Assembly (NCBI GenBank): GCA_937136415.1
Contig: CAKZOK010000016.1
Span: 1 to 38,796 of the forward strand
Reading direction: 5' to 3'
DNA length: 38,796 nt
From: an uncultured Cytophagales bacterium
Lineage (GTDB): Bacteria > Bacteroidota > Bacteroidia > Cytophagales > Bernardetiaceae
Part shown: positions 34,326 through 38,796 of the stretch, piece after piece
Position numbering within the stretch: the stretch's first letter is position 1
Layout of the letters: each line of letters opens with the position of its first letter
Position numbers and translations under genes: made by a program
The notes under the pieces: model-generated
The model's database searches: none
Seen by the model: only the letters and a program-made list of their open reading frames with translations
Told to the model about the DNA's origin: nothing

Positions 34326-34402
34326 ACTACGAATTTTTTCTATTGAAAAATAATGATTTTTATGCTAAAAATCAAAGAAACACAGTTTTGCACTGATAAC
34401 TG

Positions 34403-35635
34403 TTACATTCCTTGTTTTGCTGCTGCAATTAAGCCAATATTTTTGAAACGCATATTAAATTTTTTGCTTAAATGTTGATTTGTAATTCCTCCTTGATAGC
34501 TATAAACCCCCTTTGCAAATCCCATATCTGCAAAGACCATTTCTTCAATACTTCCCAGTTCGCCAGCACGCAAAAGCAAAGGAGCAAAAATATTGCTAAG
34601 AGCATTTGTGGCAGTTCTTGCTACACGAGAAGGGATATTTGGAACGCAATAATGAATGACATCATATTTTTTATATGTTGGTTTGTGATGGGAAGTAGTT
34701 TCAGAAGTTTCGATACAACCACCATAATCAATACTGACATCAATAATAACAGAATTGGGTTTCATTCTTGAAACCATTTCTTCAGTAACAACAGAAGGTG
34801 TGCGCCCATTTTCTGGACGAATTGCGCCTATCACTACATCGGCTTCTTCTAAGGCAGTCTTTAAAGTTCCCAAATCAAAAATGGAAGTAAAAAGATGAGG
34901 CTGCAAAAGATTATATTTTATTCTGCGAAGCATCGGAACACTACTATCAAAAACTTTTACACTTGCACCAAGCCCTAAAGCTGTTCTGGCTGCATATTCT
35001 CCGACAGTTCCCGAACCCAAAACAACTACATTTGTGGGTGCAACACCTGTAATTCCACCCAAAATAATTCCTTGTCCTTCATTTGCACTACTCAAATATT
35101 CGGCTGCAATAAGCATCACTGTACTGCCTGCAATTTCGCTCATCGAACGCACAACAGGCAAACCACCTTCTTTGTCTTCCAACATTTCATAGGCAATCGC
35201 CATAATTTTTTTACGATTAATGGCGTGCAAATATTCAGGAGTTACATTTGCCAAATGCAAGGTAGAAATAAGTGTTTTTTTGCTTTGCATTTCTCCCAAT
35301 TCTTTTAGAGTAGGAGGCGCAACCTTCAAAACAATTTCGGATTGAAATACTTCTTTTGAAGAATATTTTATTTGCGCTCCTGCATCACTATATTCGTGGT
35401 CGGTATATTTGCATTTTTCGCCTGCTCCTGTTTCAATCACTACTTCGTGTCCGTTTGCAACCAACAAACGCACAGATTCAGGACGCAAAGCAACTCTAAA
35501 CTCATCTTGATTGGTTTCCTTTGGGATTCCAATGGTAAGTTGTTGATTGCGTTCACGTACCTTAGCAAGTACTTCTTGAGGTTGGTAATATTCGTACTGC
35601 TGGACTAATTTTTTGATAACATCGTCTTGGCTCAT
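34403..35635 (-). CDS. ald: Alanine dehydrogenase
   Basis: A 410-residue enzyme that interconverts L-alanine and pyruvate with NAD+. Seen: IGIPKETNQDEFRVALRPE (residues 35-53, R47), K104 in LKVAPP and H127 in STLHLAN at the known catalytic positions, and the NAD site VLGSGTVGEYA (205-215). The first about 33 residues before IGIPKE are an extension common to the Bacteroidota form. The gene lies downstream of tsaE on the same strand with a 150-nt gap; the tsaE-ald order occurs in other members of the phylum. Confidence 0.97.
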   Translation of the reverse strand: MSQDDVIKKLVQQYEYYQPQEVLAKVRERNQQLTIGIPKETNQDEFRVALRPESVRLLVANGHEVVIETGAGEKCKYTDHEYSDAGAQIKYSSKEVFQSEIVLKVAPPTLKELGEMQSKKTLISTLHLANVTPEYLHAINRKKIMAIAYEMLEDKEGGLPVVRSMSEIAGSTVMLIAAEYLSSANEGQGIILGGITGVAPTNVVVLGSGTVGEYAARTALGLGASVKVFDSSVPMLRRIKYNLLQPHLFTSIFDLGTLKTALEEADVVIGAIRPENGRTPSVVTEEMVSRMKPNSVIIDVSIDYGGCIETSETTSHHKPTYKKYDVIHYCVPNIPSRVARTATNALSNIFAPLLLRAGELGSIEEMVFADMGFAKGVYSYQGGITNQHLSKKFNMRFKNIGLIAAAKQGM

Positions 35636-35648
35636 AAGCTATGGAATG

Positions 35649-35669
35649 ATTACGAATTAAAAATTACGG
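35649..35669. repeat. Leader repeat, copy 2
   Basis: Same 20-base sequence as 34305-34324, at a similar distance (14 nt) from the ald start, then continuing GATTACGATTAC. Confidence 0.7.
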
Positions 35670-35785
35670 ATTACGATTACAACTCATTGATTAAAAAATA
35701 ACTTATATTTGAAGTTGTTCATTTTATAAAAAAGAAGCATTTGCAGTTCAGAAAGGCTTATTTTATAAAAATTCAGAAGAACTAA

Positions 35786-36274
35786 TTATTTTTCTATACA
35801 GCTAAAAATACGTGAGTTGGTAACTTGATTTATTTCTATGTCTATTTGCAAATACTCTTCTGGTAAAAAAGGTTCTATTTTGGAAGCCCATTCTATAAAA
35901 CAATAATTTCCATTTTCTTCTGCTTTCTCAAAATACTCTTCTATTCCTAATTCCCAAACTTCATTTGGGTCATTTATTCTATAAAAATCACAATGATAAA
36001 TTAGCTTAGTATTTTGATTATCATAGTTGCCTTCATATTCATTTATCAAGGCAAAAGTAGGGCTGCTGACCACTTCTTTTACTCCCAATATTTGACAAAC
36101 AGCTTTGATAAAAGTAGTTTTTCCTGCTCCCAAATCACCTTCTAATATCCAAATGCGCTTATTTAACTTATTTGCTAAAGAAATAATTTGTTGAGCAATT
36201 TGTGGCAAATCAGAAATAGAATTACATGTTAATTGTGTAGAGCCAGAAGAAGAATCAATAAAAGAGCTAGTCAT
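35786..36274 (-). CDS. tsaE: tRNA threonylcarbamoyladenosine biosynthesis ATPase TsaE
   Basis: A 162-residue P-loop protein of the TsaB/TsaD/TsaE complex that makes t6A37 in tRNA. Walker A GDLGAGKT (residues 46-53), SPTFALINEY (71-80), HCDFYRI (94-100) and CFIEWA (125-130) are all typical. Length is normal. A TAnnTTTG-like candidate (TATTTTTG on the minus strand, 36407-36414) lies about 130 nt upstream. Confidence 0.96.
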   Translation of the reverse strand: MTSSFIDSSSGSTQLTCNSISDLPQIAQQIISLANKLNKRIWILEGDLGAGKTTFIKAVCQILGVKEVVSSPTFALINEYEGNYDNQNTKLIYHCDFYRINDPNEVWELGIEEYFEKAEENGNYCFIEWASKIEPFLPEEYLQIDIEINQVTNSRIFSCIEK

Positions 36275-36406
36275 TTTTTTTTGAAAAGATAGAACAAAAG
36301 CAAGTTTGGAATTAAATTTTTATCGAAGATACATAGAATTTGATAATTTTTGATGGATTTTTTAGGAAAATTCTAATTAGACTAGAAAACAAGAAGTTTT
36401 TGTATT

Positions 36407-36414
36407 CAAAAATA
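36407..36414 (-). promoter_or_regulatory. Candidate -7 element of tsaE
   Basis: Minus strand TATTTTTG, matching TAnnTTTG; the leader would be about 130 nt. Confidence 0.3.
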
Positions 36415-36525
36415 CCCATTTATACGTATATCTTAGCTTTTGTTTTTTGACTAACTTTATTGACAAATAAAAAACTATTTACCAAAATAATTTTTCCAAT
36501 TTATCATTTAATAAACTTATCAATT

Positions 36526-37812
36526 ATGAAACCATATCATTTTTTAATTACTTTAAAAGGAATTTTATTTTCCTTCATATTACTTTCTTTCATTGTAGGT
36601 TGTTCTAAAAAAGATGACGATGAAGACGAAGCTCCAACAGCACCAACAGTTGATTTTTCATTTACACCTCTTAGCCCAAAAGTAAATGAAGCTATTACAT
36701 TTAATAATACAAGTACAAATGCTACTTCTTATCAATGGTCAGCAGCAGGAACAAATTTTAATTCTACTGAAAAAAATCCAACATTTACATTTACCTCAAC
36801 AGGAACTTTTGATGTAAAGTTAGTAGCCACAGGAGAAGGAGGTAGTAATACCAAAACTAGAGAAATTAGTGTTGCGCCAGCAGATGACACTACGCCTATG
36901 CCTGTTGCAGCTTTTAGTTTTTCTCCATCAAGCCCAAATAGAGGAGAAGAAGTAAGTTTTACAAATGAGAGTACAAATGCTACTTCTTATCAATGGTCAG
37001 CAGCAGGAACAAATTTTAGTTCGACTTCTGAAAATCCGACATTTACTTTTGATGCAACAGGCGATTTTGATGTAAAATTGGTTGTTACTAATTCTGCTGG
37101 AACAGATGAAATAAGCAAAACGATTACGGTAACAGCAGCATCTGGTGGAGGAAATAATAATCCTTGTAATTTGCCTGAATGTTATATCGAAACCACTACT
37201 ACTGTTGCTTCTGGATTTACTACCACTGTAACATATACTTATACGGTTGTGAATGGAGTGAAAAAGATTGCTACAATCTCTACTGCAACCATTGCAGGCA
37301 CTTTAATTACAAGTATTGAGTATGATGCAACAGGAAAAAGAATAAAAGATGAAACCAAAATTGGAGGCGTATTACAAAATTATATTGAATATGAATATAC
37401 AGGTGGTGGAAGCACAGTAAGAGCAAACACATACGATGCTCCGAATACTTTTACTGGGTATAATATTAGCCAATATGATGCAAATGATAAACTTCTTCGT
37501 ACAGATAATTACGATGTATCAGGAGCATTACAGAGTTATACAGTTTATTCTGATTTTGTAAATATTGCTGGGAGTTTTCCACAGCTTGTAGAAACTTTTG
37601 ATGCAAATAATACGCTGACACAAAGAGATGTTCATACCTATCAAAACTGTCAGCTTATCAAAACTGTTTCGACTGATGGAAGTGGTACACAAATAGGAGA
37701 AGTAAATAATACGATTGATGCAAATGGTTTGTTGCGTACAAGTATAGCAACTATTTTTGCGCAAGGAGTAACCATTACAAGTAATTCTCAATATGTTTAT
37801 GATTGTGATTAA
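36526..37812 (+). CDS. PKD-domain lipoprotein
   Basis: 428 residues from ATG 36526 (upstream TTG at 36460 is unlikely). Lipobox FIVGC gives C26 as lipid anchor, followed by an acidic KKDDDEDE spacer. Two PKD domains follow at about residues 37-125 and 130-220 (VDFSFTPLSPKVNEAITFNNTS and AAFSFSPSSPNRGEEVSFTNES openings; typical TFDVKLV ends). The C-terminal half has repeated Y-D-A/x-x-x-K/L...Y patterns (YDATGKRIKDET, YDANDKLLRTDNYD), like YD/RHS-like antiparallel strands. PKD domains bind protein or sugar; surface-exposed in Bacteroidota. A 49-bp stretch is identical between the two PKD domains. Confidence 0.87.
   Translation: MKPYHFLITLKGILFSFILLSFIVGCSKKDDDEDEAPTAPTVDFSFTPLSPKVNEAITFNNTSTNATSYQWSAAGTNFNSTEKNPTFTFTSTGTFDVKLVATGEGGSNTKTREISVAPADDTTPMPVAAFSFSPSSPNRGEEVSFTNESTNATSYQWSAAGTNFSSTSENPTFTFDATGDFDVKLVVTNSAGTDEISKTITVTAASGGGNNNPCNLPECYIETTTTVASGFTTTVTYTYTVVNGVKKIATISTATIAGTLITSIEYDATGKRIKDETKIGGVLQNYIEYEYTGGGSTVRANTYDAPNTFTGYNISQYDANDKLLRTDNYDVSGALQSYTVYSDFVNIAGSFPQLVETFDANNTLTQRDVHTYQNCQLIKTVSTDGSGTQIGEVNNTIDANGLLRTSIATIFAQGVTITSNSQYVYDCD
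36712..37018 (+). repeat. 49-bp perfect direct repeat within the PKD lipoprotein gene
   Basis: 36712-36760 equals 36970-37018 exactly, 258 bp (86 codons) apart, encoding STNATSYQWSAAGTNF in both PKD domains. The surrounding PKD sequences differ more, which suggests gene conversion or a local recombination. Confidence 0.92.
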
Positions 37813-37840
37813 TAGAATTAAAAAAAATCATTGAATCAAA

Positions 37841-37876
37841 AAAAATCTAACTAATATTAAAATTAGTTAGATTTTT
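37841..37876. terminator. Terminator after the PKD lipoprotein gene
   Basis: Perfect 15-bp stem AAAAATCTAACTAAT/ATTAGTTAGATTTTT, T-run after. The next coding remnant starts 2 nt after this hairpin, inside its T-tail. Confidence 0.88.
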
Positions 37877-37877
37877 T

Positions 37878-38471
37878 TTGTCAAATCAATATCAATACAC
37901 AGAGTTAGACAAAATAGATTGGATTGTAACAGAGAAGATACACGGCGCAAATTTTTGTTTTATCTATGAAAATAAAAAACTTTCTTACGGAAAAAGGAAA
38001 GAAAATCTAGCTTGGAATGATGATTTTTTTGGATTTCAATTAGTAGTAAACAAATTAGAAAATCAAATTATAGAACTCTTTGAAGAATTAAATAAAAATC
38101 TGTTTCCTCAAAGACCTATTCTTAAAATAAAAAAACCAGAATTTGAAGAAAATGAAATATTTCATCAAGTTCAAAAATGGTCTTTTATTCCTAAAATATC
38201 TTCTAATACAGAAGAGTTGCATTTTTTGGTAGAAGAAATTAGAAATTATGTTACTCAAAATAGATTACAAAGCGCAATTTCTAAGATTGGTAGTTTGGAT
38301 ATAAATAATCCAAAGCGAGTGCAAGAAATTGAAAATGAATTTTTGAGAGATATTCTGACTGATTTTGATGAAAATAATGAAGCAATTTTGAAAGAATTAT
38401 CTAATCAGCAAATGAAATGGGTGGAAGAGAGGGTAAAAATATATTGCAATAAAATAATTAATAAAAACTAA
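37878..38471 (+). pseudogene. Remnant of T4 Rnl2-type RNA ligase, central domain deleted
   Basis: A 197-codon frame with no ATG start; it opens at TTG in a terminator tail, so about 15-25 N-terminal residues of the usual ligase are missing. It carries motif I EKIHGANF (nucleophile K20, G23), then DFFGFQLVV as in Rnl2. Next comes a jump: FPQ is followed directly by RPILKIKKPEF (79-89, motif V). Motifs III, IIIa and IV, some 130 residues in Rnl2, are gone, while the frame stays open. The C-terminal 100 residues (EEIRNYVTQNRLQSAISKIG...LRDILTDF) match the Rnl2 C-terminal domain. Adenylation chemistry should be lost because motif IV glutamate is absent. It may be decaying or re-used as an RNA-binding protein. 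Confidence 0.8.
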
Positions 38472-38796
38472 AAAAGAAGGTAACAAACGAACGGAGCAAA
38501 CGCTCTTATCCTATTAAAATAGAACAGTGAGCTGGCAATTCGACATCTACGAGAGATTTACAAATAAAATGTATTTTATTTTACCCATTTTGCCACGTGA
38601 TTTTACTCAATCTTCACTCATTCGGTCACCCGAAATATCGCTACCTTAGGTTCGTTATAGTTACGAAGGAACTCCAATCTACGACACTTCTTTTTTAGTC
38701 TTAGAATAACAAAAATACAATTTTTGGTGGTGTTACACAAAGTATGATTTTTTTAAAGCGTTTTAGAATAGCAAAATTATACAACTAAAAACTACC
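38472..38796. other. Gene-free end of window
   Basis: No coding sequence. It has a hairpin TTCGT-TATAGTT-ACGAA near 38651-38667 and a short ATTCGG/CCGAAT pair around 38618-38635. It resembles repeat debris of the kind seen at 1300-1560. No promoter call. Confidence 0.4.

Overview
The window looks like chromosomal DNA of a member of the Bacteroidota, most likely a marine Cytophagales bacterium of the Bernardetia/Flexibacter type. The genus is inference. The evidence is a very AT-rich sequence, starts without clear Shine-Dalgarno sites, candidate promoters of the TAnnTTTG type, many lipoproteins and outer-membrane proteins, and families typical of the phylum (DUF1573, DUF4230, TPR lipoprotein-like proteins, an ECF sigma factor paired with a membrane protein). 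I found no rRNA, tRNA, CRISPR array, prophage or complete insertion sequence.

Layout. 1-2.4 kb is an accessory patch: an orphan HsdR-N-like nuclease and a VapBC-like module whose toxin is broken by a small deletion, set between two near-identical terminator hairpins. 2.4-9.6 kb (minus strand) carries rpoC standing alone without rpoB, a secreted TPR protein with its own terminator, and an HD hydrolase. 9.8-14.4 kb holds a DUF1573 protein, a Nudix hydrolase, smpB, an Rpn/PD-(D/E)XK nuclease, a 46-residue DUF2256 zinc-ribbon-like gene and a dienelactone-hydrolase-like protein. 14.5-16.6 kb is a sigma factor gene overlapping a gene for a protein with an anti-sigma-like N-terminus, one membrane segment, an Asn-rich linker and a C-terminal beta-barrel: a candidate dual-membrane-spanning anti-sigma factor. 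A 149-bp MITE-like element with a 9-bp target duplication follows.

17-22.4 kb has a lipoprotein with an internal duplication, an AddB-like PD-(D/E)XK protein without AddA beside it, and an acyltransferase-3. 22.5-25.8 kb is a two-gene AAA ATPase plus HNH nuclease pair resembling the Septu (PtuA/PtuB) defence architecture, with REP-like bulged hairpins in and around it. 26-30 kb is a run of plus-strand redox/sulfur genes: metallo-beta-lactamase with two rhodanese domains, a lipoprotein glutathione peroxidase, and an NHLRC2-like thioredoxin-NHL lipoprotein. 30.1-34.3 kb has an NAD(P)-binding epimerase-like protein, ApbE, an unknown secreted Cys protein, DUF3592 and DUF4230. 34.4-36.3 kb has alanine dehydrogenase and TsaE. 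36.5-38.5 kb has a PKD lipoprotein and the remnant of a T4 Rnl2-type RNA ligase that has lost the centre of its catalytic domain.

Intergenic regions hold several families of short hairpin repeats that recur in the window. The strongest leads are the sigma/dual-membrane anti-sigma pair, the ATPase-HNH pair, the MITE with a clean target duplication, the REP-like family with one conserved bulge, and the decayed genes (vapC, RNA ligase).
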